Assembly: GCF_021917145.1 (NCBI RefSeq)
Contig: NC_061063.1
Coordinates: 5,873,944-5,937,943, forward strand
Direction of reading: 5' to 3'
Length of the DNA: 64,000 bases
Source of the DNA: Hypomesus transpacificus
Taxonomy: Eukaryota > Chordata > Actinopteri > Osmeriformes > Osmeridae
A program made the position numbers and the translations under genes. The notes under the pieces were generated by a model. The model was given only the letters and a program-made list of their open reading frames with translations. It had not been told where the DNA came from and did no database searches. Positions 37,000-49,319 of the stretch are shown here, one piece after another (position 1 is the first letter of the stretch; every line of letters begins with the position of its first letter).

Positions 37000-38133
37000 A
37001 AAATAATCCCCTCCACTGGCCGAGTGTCTCCGCTACTCTCAGGCAGGGGGCGTGCAGCCCAACACTCTCTCTCTCTCTCTCTTTAATGCACATGCTTCTC
37101 TTTCACAGGTGCACTCTAGGTCCACTCTCTCATACATGCAATCTCATGCTCTCTCTCCCTCTCTTGCTCACTTTTCTTTGCTCTCTCTCTCACACACACA
37201 CACACATATTCTTACATGGTGTAAACTAGTTCTCAAAGCAGTACCCCCCCCCCCCGTCTATGGCCACACTGGGGCAGGGTGTGTTAACAAATCCATGCCT
37301 CTCTCTCTTGCCCGCCCGCCCACCCTCCCTCCCTCATCCGACGTAATCATGTTGCCCTTGGTAACCCTGTTACACTTTGATCACCTGTTAATTTGAACAG
37401 GACTACACAATAATGAGAGATAAAAGAGAGAGACAGAGAGCAGGACAACGAGGAAGAGAGGGAGGTCTGGCAATAGGGGAGGCTAGACCAGTTTAACTAA
37501 GGGTAGGTTACGTGGTGGGGGTGTGGAGATGGGCAGTGAGGGAGTCTGAAGAACAATTCGGAAACACCTATGTTGGCCTTTGAAACAAAAACTCCCTTAA
37601 GGGTGGAAGGAAGAGGTGCAGCTAAGGGTGTGGTTAACCTGGAAAACAGAGAGAGAGAGACGTGGGGAAAGTATTACAACACAGCACCAAGAGAACAAGA
37701 GAGAGGGAGAGAGATTAAAGAACAGAAACCTGACCAACGGGATAATACAACATGCTGGAGAGTCCTTCATATACGACTAAGCCAGTCTACATTAGAAGTA
37801 TGTCATAGCAAAGAGAGGAAACAACACTATGTGCCCTGATACTGCCGACTCCGCATCTGACTGATTTAGGGGCCCGGTAAGGTGACATTGCAAAATGCAG
37901 ACACTCAGTGATTTCAATGTGTCTTTATTACGTCATGCGCGTGTGAATGTCGGCGCGTGATCATGCCCAGTGCATACGACAGCACCAGTAATGCAGTTAG
38001 ACTGGTTCATCTTGTCTAGACGTGGGCAGTGTAGGTGAAATAACAGAAACCAGATGTAGGAATATGTGACAACTCAACAACAACATGCTCTGAGTAGGAG
38101 GAGTCCCACACACATCCTTTATAACTTCCCTCC

Positions 38134-38186
<53 letters not shown>

Positions 38187-39480
38187 GAAATCCCCTCTGA
38201 ACACATACGGTACCTTAAGATTACTCAGTTATGGAAGCCTGTGAGAGAAGGCCCATCCCTCTGTGATGTGACACAGAGCAGCGGAGGAGCGTGCGACAGG
38301 TGAGTTTGATTGCACCTGCCGGGGTTGGGTTTAGAGATTAACAAAAATAATGAATAGAAACATGTGAACCAAGATAGATCAGAACTTTGAGAACTTTGAG
38401 ACAGAAACAGAGATAGCTCTGTTTTGAATCTCTATTTGTAGACTTGCACAGTTGCTGTACTGTAAAAAGAAACAGACACACAAGGACGGGAAAAACAACA
38501 AGGGACATGTATCTCACATTTTCCCACTCAGAAAACAGTCAAAACAGGTTGGTCAACAGTTTGACCACTTCTACAACCGTTTTCTGGTATAATAGTCCTG
38601 GTGTTAACTCCAGGTGTTATAGTATTCCTGATAATGTGCAGTTAACCTATTCATACTTTGGAAATACTTACGTATATAAGTGGTTCTACAGTTCTTCTGT
38701 TCTCTCTCTCCATTTAAACTGTTTTCTTTACATATAGTGGTGCATTTGATAACCTATCTACCAGGAACTCTCATGAGCTTATAAATGTTCCGTATCATGG
38801 CATGGTCTCTTCCTGCTATTATATTATGGCTACCATCCCATAATATCCCTTTCCTTGTGACCTCATCTGAACCTGTGGTGTACAGATGTGTATCAATCTT
38901 CGGAAACTTCAGGGCCATAGTTCCACTGGACCACATGAGATCATGTAAATCTGTATGTTGATCGTGTTAAACAAACGCAAGCACCCGAGTCCACCTGTGA
39001 TCCATCTCAAAAGAAACGATTAAGGTTAGCTTTGTATAAAAACTAGGCCTAAATCCTAGCTATGTTGACACCAGTGTAAGACAGGCCCAGTCCTGCCCGC
39101 TTATACATTATCAGTACACATTATAAATGCCTGCCAACTCAACCGGGGTTAGTCTGACACCATGCCATCTGCATGTCATATAGTATTAGTCTCCACAGTT
39201 CAGCTGACAGTACCCAGCTTTTGGAACCCAGCTCCAGGCGTATTCCACCTCAGCCAATACATGGGATGGGACCCCTCACAGAATGCTCTCTGGGTCTGAC
39301 AGCTGGGATATGGTGACCATGGCAACCTTTGGGTGAAGAGAGAGGTGTTCGTACTGTGTGTGTAACCAGGGATGAGTGGCCCAGCGAGCAGACTTGATGC
39401 TGAGTCACTACAGCTGTGAACGTCAGGGGTTTGGAGGTGCTGCTGACCTGTACTTTCTGCTTGTGTGTGTGTGTGTTCCA
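37000..39480. promoter_or_regulatory. Shared upstream region of divergent clcn1 and styk1
   Basis: No coding exon was found. Both start codons face outward from it. It contains CT and CA runs, a poly-C run at about 37245 and a (CA)n array at 38137-38183. The styk1 start codon follows directly on an AG acceptor, so at least one untranslated styk1 exon should lie here or further left. Confidence 0.5.
38137..38183. repeat. (CA)n microsatellite
   Basis: Uninterrupted CA run of over 20 units between clcn1 and styk1. Confidence 0.95.
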
Positions 39481-39484
39481 CAGG

Positions 39485-42400
39485 ATGTCAAAGGGAGACG
39501 TAGAGTGTGTATCAGGAAACACCCTTTGTGGTGAGTGTTACTCTCCTTCTCAGTACTCGCTCTCTTAATTCTCCTTAATCCATTTCTCCCCTGATGCTTC
39601 CTCCTCCATCTCAAGTCAACCAAGCCAAGCCATGCTCAGGTACAGATGCTCTGTTTGTGTCAAACACGAGCCTGAGGCACAGAGCTCAAACCCCATGTTA
39701 ACAGAGTAGAATACATATGCCTCTGTACCAGGGTGGAGCACTTCAGACCGCCTTTTACAAACAATACCAAATTAACAGTGCTGCAGCCATTGGAGATAAG
39801 GTTAGATTATGTTGCCTCAACTAAGTCTGGACAGACGCCTTGAATACACAGATAAAAAACACATAGCAAATGGAGGACAAATCACATTTGGAAAAACATT
39901 ACACACCTGTTTGGCTTCACAAAGTAAACACCATCTGTATAGTTTGTGAATCGAGTCTATTTCATTGTTTCCACACATAAGACAAGGATCTGTTTTTAAA
40001 GGATCCGTTTCTCTCCAGCACATGTAACTCTGATCATGTCCATCTGTACATTTCACCAAACAAACTATGGGCGCTGGGCAGGATTTGCTTTCACTAGTTT
40101 CTATTGACATGCTAATTCAGTCACACTTAGTGGGAGCTAAGACTACCAGTGATGTCAATAGGCTGACCTGTGCTTTCAGTCAGTGGAATGACGAGGTATT
40201 ACATGACACTATGTGTTTTGCCATGAATGCTCTTGCCACTGTACTAGTTACTCAAGTTTACCTTCATAAGTCACTGTCTCATCTTGCAAAGGATACACAT
40301 ACCAAGTACTTAGTGAGGTATTCAAATAGGTGGGATCCAGCTATGCAGCTGGATGCAGCTATTCAGCCAGTGTCATGTACACAGACTGTGGAAACACTCA
40401 ACATTGATTCTGTCCAAACCAAGTGAAAATGCAATTTTTACGTTATCTACCACTGTAGATCCTGACACCTCTGCGACCTCAGCCTCTCTCTCTCTCCTAC
40501 TTTCTGTCTCTCTCCATCCTACCCGCTACATTTCTCTGACCGTCTTCCTTCCTCTCTCCCTCAGTGGTCCTGAATCATGAAAAGGAAGTGATTGTAGTTC
40601 CTGTTGTACTGCTTGTGATCTTCCTGATCGCTCTGTTGACCATCTTCCTGTTGAAGTTCTGCCCTGACCGCACGCCAGCCCCAACGCTTCTCCCGACCAC
40701 CACTCCACCGCAAGGAAACAGAGCGAGCAGACACAGACACACACGCAGTCAGAGACACAACCTTCGGGGCATAGATGGTGAGCATGTTATGTGTGTGTGT
40801 GTTTCAGGGTTTGAGTGTGTGTCTGCATGACATTGATTCATTATTTATAGCAGTGCTGTGTTATAAATCTACCATAGCACAGTAGGTAAGGCTGACATCT
40901 GCTCGATTTCAAGTTCAACCTCCCTTTCTCTCATTTATCTCCTTTCTTCTCTCAAATCCCTTCCTCTACGCAGCTCCAACTGAGCTCAACCCTCTAGAAC
41001 ATGAGGAGGTACCCATAACAACCCCCAGCAGGGGGCTGGCCCCGCCCACATTGTCCGCAGTACCGGAGATGGCCAGCGAGAGGCAGCCTGGTTCCTTCCA
41101 GCTGGTCACTCCTCTGCCCAGGTCATTGTTTGTGGTTCCAGGAGCCTCTGTGACTCTCTACAGGGCCAGGATGGAGAACAGGGATGTGGTTCTGCGAGTG
41201 CTGAAAGGTGACACACCATAACAGACTAAACGTTGTACTGCAGTAACTAGTAGGAAGAGGACAAGGCTTTATTTAGGATGTACAATATCTGACAATGTAT
41301 TAAGAAAACAAACCTGACAGTCTTAACCTAGTCTCAAAAGCAGAAATCCATCCAGGTAGAATCTAAGACTCTTCCCTTTCTCTTACCAGAATCAGCAGAC
41401 GCCGGTGAACGGCAGCACTTCCTGGGGTTTGCTTCCTTCCTGTCAGAGCTGGGGCCCCACCCCTTCTTGCCGGGTATGATGGGAGTTGTGTCCGTGCGGT
41501 CGCCCTTGGTTACAGTGATAGAGGAGCTGGAGCACAGAGACCTGCTGGGTTATCTCTGGAGGTGCAGACAGGTACCACAGGGTTATTTCCGCCGGGTTAC
41601 ACAGGTACTGCAGGGTTATCTCTGGAGAGAGAGACAGGTACTGCAAGGCTATCTCTGCAGGGTGAGACGGGTACTGCAGGGTTATCGCTGGAGGGTTAGA
41701 CAGGTACAGCAGAGACAGAGTGAATTGCAATATACTCCACACCATACTGCAGTCGTACATTAACTAACATACCTATTGGCCTACTTCTAGGTAATAAAAA
41801 AAACTGTTTCATTATGTCTTTTTTATTGGTAATACAGTAATAGTCTTTAGACTAAAGTATATCAATGCACCTGATACAAAAATTGGGATTAAGAAAGTAA
41901 TTAGAGTTTAAATTGTTTTTTTTTTCTTGGCAGGACCACACAGGTGAGGGCTCACCATGTGACCTCACAGAAAAACGCATCTTCACCATGGCAGGACAGG
42001 TGTCCTCTGCTCTGGTTGGTTTCGCCCTGCTTTTCTTTCTACTTCCTCTCTGTTGAGAAATCTGGATAAAAAAACTGAAAATTACTATAGCACCCATTTT
42101 CTCTCTCTCCATCATCTAATGTTATTCTCACCAAGTACAATGTCAGCTCAAGTTCACCTCTATTTCTCCACCTAGGAATATTTGCACAGCAAGAGCTGTA
42201 TCCATGGCAACTTGGGTGCCCGGAGTGTTCTGGTTGGTCAATACCTAACAGCCAAGCTCTGGGGGCTGGGCCCAGCATACAGGAGGCGGGGCCAGACGGG
42301 GACTCCATGGGAACTGGAGGACATGGAGTTGAGGAAGTGGCAGGCTCCTGAGATACTGGCCAGGAGAGACATCAATCAAAGTAGTGATATGTAAGTATCT

Positions 42401-43191
42401 ACTCTGAATGGATGGACCCCTTATGGTATTTAGATAACCAGCAAAAAAGTTAAAGTTACAGTTTGATAGTAGCATGTATTTTCAGAATACTGAATGTACA
42501 GTATAGTTACCCCAGGTGATAATCTCTCCAACAGCTGGTCCTTTGGTATACTGCTCTATGAGATGGTGACACTTGGTGAGTGTCTAATTATTCTTGATTT
42601 AACCAAACAACCAGCAATGGCTGAATTACAGTGGGGCACTTCTGTATTGTGGTTGAGCTGTTCACTTCCTCTTCCAGGTGACCCTCCCTTCCCAAATGTC
42701 CTGGCCAGTGAGCTGCTGCAGTACCTCCAGAGAGGGAACTCCCTGAAGAGGCCTGTTAGCTGTTCTAACTCACTGTGAGAGTCCCACACTAACAGAGCTT
42801 ATATAACAACATTATGTATACACATATATGTTTACGTTCAGTTATCATAAATTCATTGAAAAAGATAAATAATGCATTAGATGTGAATTATCTACTTCCC
42901 AAATGATGTTGTTTCCATGGTATTCAAAGACTGACAAAAGGAAAGCAATAAATGCGTGATTGATTAAAGATTGATCTGTAAAACATATCTTTCAGCTACT
43001 CTACGATTAAGTCCTGTGTGCAGTGGAGTCCCCAGGAGCGCCTCCCATTGGCTGGGCTGATCCGGAAGATCCAATCAGGAGAGAGAAGTGCCAATGACAG
43101 GACTGTTTTGCGGGTGCCCGAGCCCCTGGACACAGAGAAGTATCTCAGAGAAGCTGGCTACGGGGAGGCCTACAATTACGCTGTTCTCTGA
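39485..43191 (+). CDS. styk1: STYK1/NOK-like single-pass membrane pseudokinase
   Basis: Nine coding exons: 39485-39530, 40565-40777, 40974-41207, 41390-41571, 41934-42014, 42176-42390, 42535-42575, 42678-42774 and 42996-43191, giving 434 aa (human about 422). A short extracellular N-terminus (MSKGDVECVSGNTLC) precedes one transmembrane helix, about residues 24-46 (VIVVPVVLLVIFLIALLTIF). A Pro/Ser-rich linker and a kinase-like domain follow, with EYLHSKSCIHGNLGARSVLV, MWSFGILLYEMVTLGDPPFP-like and CVQWSPQERLPL blocks. The match to human STYK1 includes the C-terminal tyrosine motif (YNYAVL against YNYSML). Catalytic positions are changed: beta-3 VVLR (R161), HGN (N264), S269 and WGL instead of DFG. 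A scaffold or signalling role is inferred. ATG 39485 follows an acceptor, implying a 5' UTR exon. Confidence 0.93.
39817..40110 (-). other. Cys-rich open frame in styk1 intron 1, unknown
   Basis: The minus-strand frame contains repeated Cys pairs: SCPAPIVC, CLVKC, PCLMCGNNE and WCLLCEAK. A GT donor-like site follows EAKQ. The spacing looks like zinc-binding knuckles, but no family is recognised. A second open frame (40067-40426) overlaps on the plus strand. It could be an exon of an antisense transcript, a transposon remnant or chance. Confidence 0.25.
41572..41715 (+). repeat. 33-bp in-frame repeat of the styk1 exon 4 end and donor
   Basis: The last bases of exon 4 (GGTTATCTCTGGAGGTGCAG, then ACAGGTAC) are repeated about four times into intron 4. 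Each copy carries a CAGGTAC-like donor. Translated onward they give 11-residue units such as VLQGYLWRERQ. The frame stays open for about 190 bases past the proposed donor at 41572. Confidence 0.85.
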
Positions 43192-43642
43192 TTGGATGGC
43201 TGTGTGGAAGTTTCTCTGGATTGGTCAGAGGGAACTGCCAGGGTCACCTGATCTCACACTGAACGACTGAATGGCAATGACTCATGGAATTTGTCTAAAG
43301 GTCCTTCAAATGAGAAGGAGGACTGAAGTGGAAGTATACACTGTTTACAGAAATTATGTGCCTAAATAGTAATGTGCCCGAATGCGTATCCATTGTGTAT
43401 GTATACAGTATAAAATGTGTGTGTGTGTAGACAAGCAGAAAACTAAGCTCTGCAATGACAACATTTACCCCAAACCAGCTCTTCCTCTATTCTAAAAACA
43501 GACATCTGTGATGGATTGTTGACATTGCAATGAGAAACACGGAGCAAAGCCCTGGCTAACAAACTAAGATGGATGCCTTTGTCAGAACAAAGCACTTCCA
43601 ACACACCACATCTCCTTTTCAGACACATCCAAACAAATGCTA

Positions 43643-43648
43643 AATAAA
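43643..43648 (+). terminator. styk1: styk1 poly(A) signal
   Basis: AATAAA lies about 450 bases after the styk1 stop codon. The convergent phc1 signal is 36 bases further on. Confidence 0.7.
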
Positions 43649-43683
43649 ACCAAACTATTTTGCAATAGGTTGTCCTATAGTTT

Positions 43684-43689
43684 TTTATT
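43684..43689 (-). terminator. phc1: phc1 poly(A) signal
   Basis: TTTATT reads AATAAA on the minus strand, about 775 bases beyond the phc1 stop. Cleavage would fall near 43655-43675, in the same interval as styk1 cleavage. Confidence 0.6.
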
Positions 43690-44463
43690 ATATTATTGAC
43701 CTCCTGAAAACTTTGAACAGAAACAAACTAGCAGGAGTGCCTATAGGAGAGAATATCGATGACAGTTACAGTCACTGCTACAATGCGTCATGACAGGCAA
43801 CCCTGACAGAAGAACTAGTAGAAAGAACGCAGTCTGAGTTGCTAAGACTATTAGCAGCTGTTTATGCTACTCATGGTTGGCAAAGACAATAGCAGACACT
43901 GCTCTAGAAGGCTTTACCAGACAGAAGTGCTTAGAGGACTGGTTATGAAACTGGGTTCCAAAAGAACAAAACAAAACATTTCTAGTACTATTATTGGGTC
44001 ATTGCTGAAAACTACAGATAATAGATAAAAGGCCACAATGTTCACTAAGAGATAAAAACATGATAATTCTCTAGAGCGTAAACCAAGTACAGGCAGTACA
44101 GTAAAACAAGGTGCGTTTAAATAGCATAGGCAGAACATTACACTGACCGCACGACTCACACTCACACAATCACTCAGATTTCCTTTTTTCACTATGCTTA
44201 CTTGCTGTCTTTTGGAGTATATAAAATGAAACGGAACAAAACAGATACAAATGTTTGAATCTAACACTAGCGTGGTCTTTAGACGGCTACATCTTCACTT
44301 TTCCCCTCTGTTTTATGGAGGTCTTCTTTTCTGCTTGGTGTGCATCAAACTTTCACCCAGCCAATCAGAGCGCATTGTAAAGCTTTCACCTTTTTTGTGT
44401 ACCATGAGTAACCAATGGGGGCCGGGGAGCCAAATTGTGATTGGACGTGCCAGATTGGTTACG

Positions 44464-45047
44464 TCAGTCTCTCAGGGTGTTGATGTGGGCACAGATCTTG
44501 AGGGCGGGACCTAGCTTGATGTTCATGGTAGACATGAGATGCTCCTCTCGAAGTAAAAGCAGGGCCTGTCCATCAATCTCCTGGGACAGGAACTGGGCAG
44601 CAAGCTCTTCACAACCTGGAGGGAGGGAGAAAGAGAATGAGGAAAGAGGGATAAAAAAAGAGAGCAAATAATTGCATAAATGACCGAAAAAACAAATATA
44701 AATTCATCTGAACTATTCTTATTGATCCTTGTAAGGATTTTCGACCACATAAACAAACCTTGTAGAGATGATATGAATTGTGCCACTTCCTCCACACTCC
44801 ACTGGGCTGGGTTGCCGGGCAGGAAACTGGGTCCGGAGCCCTCCAACGGGAGCCCAGAGGGAGGCTGATGACAGGAGGCGGAGGAGGCGGGCGAGAGGGA
44901 CATGGGGTCATCCTCCTCGTCCTCTCCACTGGACGCCTCGTCTGAGCGACTGGACTCAGAACGACACTGGCGACAAACAGCAGCGTGTGTCAGATGCGTC
45001 TGTGTCTTTGCATGCTAACGAATCCTTTCTCGCGGTTGGTAGAGCGG

Positions 45048-45129
<82 letters not shown>

Positions 45130-48100
45130 AGAGCATCACAGTCACCTTGACAGGTATGGGTCTCCCGGCAATCTTGGCGCTTGCGATCTCTGAGCTAGTC
45201 CTCCGGGGCACCCGCCTCCTCGTGACCCCGTCCTCGTCCGATTGGCTCAGGTGACCCAGCGAGTTGCCCTGGTGATGGCCCTGGTTGCCGTGGTGATGCC
45301 CTTGGCGCATGCGGAAATGCTGGCTGCAGCTCACGTTGTACCTGGGGAACCAATACATACTGAATAAGACACATACAGTTACACAGAGCACAGAGACACC
45401 GGGCTGTACTGACAGTAACGACACACACCACTCACCCAAGGAATGAGTTAACATGTACAGTACTAATACCATTAGATTTACTCACAAAAAAACATGATGC
45501 ATGAATACAATTGTGTCTGGGTGACATTGACATGGTATGAGGGGGGAGGACTGTAGTGGGGGAGAGAGAGACTGCCGGCTGCTAACTGAGTAAGATGATG
45601 ACTGTGTACCAACATGGCTTAGTGACTGTTAGTATGTGAACAGTGACTGTAGCAGGGGTCGGACCCTACCTCTTGGCACAGGTCATGGAGCAGAACCTCT
45701 TGGTGCCTCTGAACTGGCTGGCAGGAGCAAAGCTCTTACAGTACTCACACTTCAGCACTGAGGACAGGGGAGGGGAGAGGACCGTAAAGCACATCAGAGG
45801 AGAGAGACAATTACAATTGTAGGAGGACAATAGGCCACCAAAGCATAAGTATTGTATGAACCAAAGACGGGAATCATTGTTTTTGTAATGTTGTTATCGT
45901 AGTCTGACCCTCACCTGTTGCAGGAGTAACAGTCTCTGATTGGCTTGCATCTGGATTGTCATTAGCTAAATCCTCACCAGAGGGCTCCTTTAGTGGCCCA
46001 CAAACCTGTCAATCGATCAATAAAAGCGGCATAAGGTCCAAATAAAATTAGATTTGATTAAATCTACTTCACACTACAAATCCCATAAGCACTCACTGGG
46101 AAAGGTTCAGCTCCTTCCTGGATGACGAAGCCCTCAATGAGATGTGTGAGGACGTGAGGTTTGACTACAGCCTGGGGAGGGGGGGCCCTTTCCCCCGGTC
46201 CTCCCCCCAGACGAGACACAGACTGGGCTGGAGATGGAGAGGGGGATGGAGGAAGAGGGCCCAGGCCTGAGATGGAAGACAAGAAAGCAGTGTTCAAAAA
46301 GGCATTATGTCAAATTGTAATGCATGTTTAATATAGCTTGTTTTCACCCTTCATGGTCAAATAGAAAGACACACTGAAAATGTGTTGAGATTTGAAACAT
46401 CCGTGGCAATAGTTTATCTCACCTGCTTCAACAGCAGAGGACAGGGGTGTAGGGGACTGTTCCCTCACTGGCTGAAGCTGTGGAGGGGAGGGGCCATCTT
46501 CCTCAATGGCTGCATCTGGTTCGGACTTCCTCTTCAGCGAGCCAATCACCGACTTTCCCTGGTAAATGTTGTTTCAGATAAAGAGAGTTACACAGCATTG
46601 CTTTTCTTATAGATTGTTGTCACTGAGGTGTAGAAAATATCTGGTGACTGTATGTCCTTCCCCTTGGTGACCAATAAAGTGCCCACTACTACAATTTGGG
46701 AGTGATTGGCTGGCCACATACCTGGGGGTTCTGACTGCTTGCTGCATCTCCATTGGTGGGCACAACGGTGGACACACTCCTTGACTCCTCCCTAGCCAGG
46801 GAGAGGGAGGAGCGAGATACGGAAGAAGGAGTGGAGACGGAGGACGGGGACTGTGAGGAGATGGTAGCTGTGGCTGAGGTGCAGTTCTGATTGGTATTCG
46901 GCCCTGGGCTCTGTTTGGCTTGTGGGTGCACGTGGGAGACGTGAGCCAATGGGGGGGCTTCTTGGGGTGTTTGAAGGTTCTTTAGCCCCGCCCCTCGGCC
47001 CATGACCCCTCCCTCTCTGGAGGCTAGGGAGGCTACCATGGTGAGCAGGCTGCTGGAGCTGCTGAGCACAGCCCCGTCCTGGGAGCTGGAGCTCCGGGCC
47101 TGCGCCAGGGCCAAAGCCTGGGAGTTTCCTAAGCTGCTCTGCCTGGCCCCAACGATCTGGACGGGGATATGAGGAGGAGGTTGGGTGGAGCTTGTCTGGT
47201 TGATGGAAGGGGGTGCAGGCAAGATAGGAGGAGGGTTCCTTGAAGGGAGCGGGAGAGGAAGGCGGAGCCCTTGTAAAGTTTTGGGCTGGATGGGGATTGG
47301 TCCATTCCCATGTCCTCCTGCTTTGTCTCCGGCATTGACAGAGCTCTTCTGAAGAGGCTGGACCACCAGAGTCTGAGCAGCAACGCTGGGCTTGATGGTG
47401 GCAGCCCCAACCGGATAACCGTGTGATTGGTTAGTGGCGCTGGAAGTGGGCACCAAGATGTGGGTTGCCGTGGCAGTGGAGGTTACCGTTGTAAGTGCAC
47501 GTCCCGAGGCGAAGCTAGGACCATGCAGGAGGAGCTGGGAGAGGGGGATAGACGAGCCTGAGGAGGAGGATGGGTTGCCAGATTTGAGGCTGGTGCTGGA
47601 GCTCTGGGGGTATGTTGGGATCTTGATGTGGGGCAGCTGTGGCTGGGTGGGCTTAGTGGAAGACTGAGAAGATTGGATGAGGGAGTAGGTGGCTAAAAAT
47701 AGAAGACAAAACATAAGCAAAAGAATAAAGACAGTCAAAATCAATACTTTATCAGCCCTTTCACAATAATTAGCATCTCAAAAAATTGGACAAAGAACAG
47801 ATGTTGGAGATTTTGGAGTCGGCTAGGTTAGGAGGCCAACTCCTGTTGTTCTTCACCCTACCTGAGTCCCCTCTCTCTGGGGCTTCAGTCTTCACCCCAA
47901 TCCCCCTGGCACCACGCAGGGCCAGGTTCTGCACCTGAGAGAGAAAGACAGAAAAATTTAAAGAGACAGAAGATTTTGATGGAGAGAAAAGGAAAACAAT
48001 CTTTTTTTCAACAATGATTGCATACACTTACTGAAAAAATGCACACGACCAAAGAACGATAGAGAAAAACAAACTCAGCCCACACCTGGTCACTATCTGA

Positions 48101-49307
48101 CTGGTTGCTGGAGGAAGAAGTGGGTGTCACTTCCTGTTGTTGTTGTTGCTGAGCTTGTGGTTGTTGAGTTACTGTCGCCATGGCAGCTGTTGCTGTATTA
48201 CCAGGCATGAAGATGAGCTGGGAGGACATTGGGGCCCTCAGAGACCTGTTCACCTGTCACAGAAGCAATGTATCATTAAAATAGGCACATCCAATCTGCA
48301 CAAAAAACAAAATCAGATGTTAGGATCTTTGTTAAAGCAGACAATCCCTCACTCTCAGATACATCTGTCCCTGTCCTCCGGCACTCCCACTCAGCAATAC
48401 CGATTGGCTGATGGTGGATGTTGCAGAGGAGCCTTGACCAATAGCGCGGGTGCTAGTTGTGACCCCGCCCCCAGAGGTGGTTACATTCACCTGTCAAGAA
48501 GAAACTAAATGTTAACTCTTCCAGAAGGATACAGATTGTATTTATTTATTGTGCTGATATTGTGCCTTCATTTGTTGAGAACAGTGAATGCAAGCAATCT
48601 TACAGAAGTTACAGTTGTGCTAGTGCTCTGGGATTGGCTGTTACCCGAGGGGCTGGACTGGCGACTGGCAGCAAGAGTGGCCTATGAGAGTGAGAAAACA
48701 AAAACATTTTTGAACAAAAAAAGGAACTGTCCCAAAAGATCACTACCAGCCTACCATTACACATGCCCAAAATGGTACCCACATGATCAAACATATGTGT
48801 AGATCCCAATCTTTCAGAGAGTTAGCCTATTCTTTTCTTCCTGCATGACTGTTTACCTGCTGTACAGCTGCCAGGTTCTGGAGCTGGGCACTGTTGATCT
48901 GCTGGTGCAGCATGAGCTGCTGGAAGTACTGGGCAGCGTTCGGCTGTCTCTGCAATGCCTGCAGGGCCTTCACAACATACACACCACGTTAGGGGCCAGA
49001 TAGGGAGAGAGAGAGAGAGAAACTGAGAGACAGTACGGCACGCTAATATATGAACCCTTCTAAATAGATGGGTCTGGTAGGCTTGTGACATGGTGGTGTG
49101 TAGACGTTTTGCATGATGCATGGATGACTACAGACACAGGGCGTACACATACATAAATACAGCATAAATAAATAGACAGATTCAAACCTGGACAGCTTGT
49201 CTCTCATACAGGGACATCGAGTTCATCTGAGAGGGGCGGGAGTTTGTCCCTGATGGGGCACTACCATTGGTGGAGTTCTGCTTATTCTGGTCCCCATCTG
49301 TCTCCAT
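44464..49307 (-). CDS. phc1: Polyhomeotic-like protein 1 (PRC1 subunit)
   Basis: Fourteen coding exons join in phase to 899 aa: 49188-49307, 48857-48967, 48604-48681, 48353-48490, 48086-48253, 47862-47934, 46722-47692, 46423-46558, 46097-46266, 45915-46005, 45670-45757, 45146-45341, 44759-44966 and 44464-44615. The start METDGDQNKQNSTNGS and MSLYERQAVQALQALQRQPN match PHC1. Q- and S/T/P-rich middle regions follow, then the HD1 block (VVKPHVLTHLIEGFVIQEGA), the FCS zinc finger (LKCEYCKSFAPASQFRG, RFCSMTCAKRYNVSC) and a C-terminal SAM domain (WSVEEVAQFISSLQGCEEL, EIDGQALLLLREEHLMSTMN). In the family the SAM polymerises and the protein is part of canonical Polycomb repressive complex 1. The start codon is three bases into its exon, so the 5' UTR begins upstream near 50 kb. 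Confidence 0.96.
45051..45124. repeat. (GA)n microsatellite in phc1 intron 12
   Basis: About 37 GA units sit in a 179-base intron; on the phc1 sense strand it reads CT and starts about 20 bases after the exon 12 donor. Confidence 0.95.
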
Positions 49308-49319
49308 AACTGGCAGAAA

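Noticed and set aside
40873-40925. Second tRNA-derived SINE head in styk1 intron 2
   Set aside because: GCACAGTAGGTAAGGCTG and TTTCAAGTTCAACC recall A and B boxes, but matches are too weak and no tail is seen.
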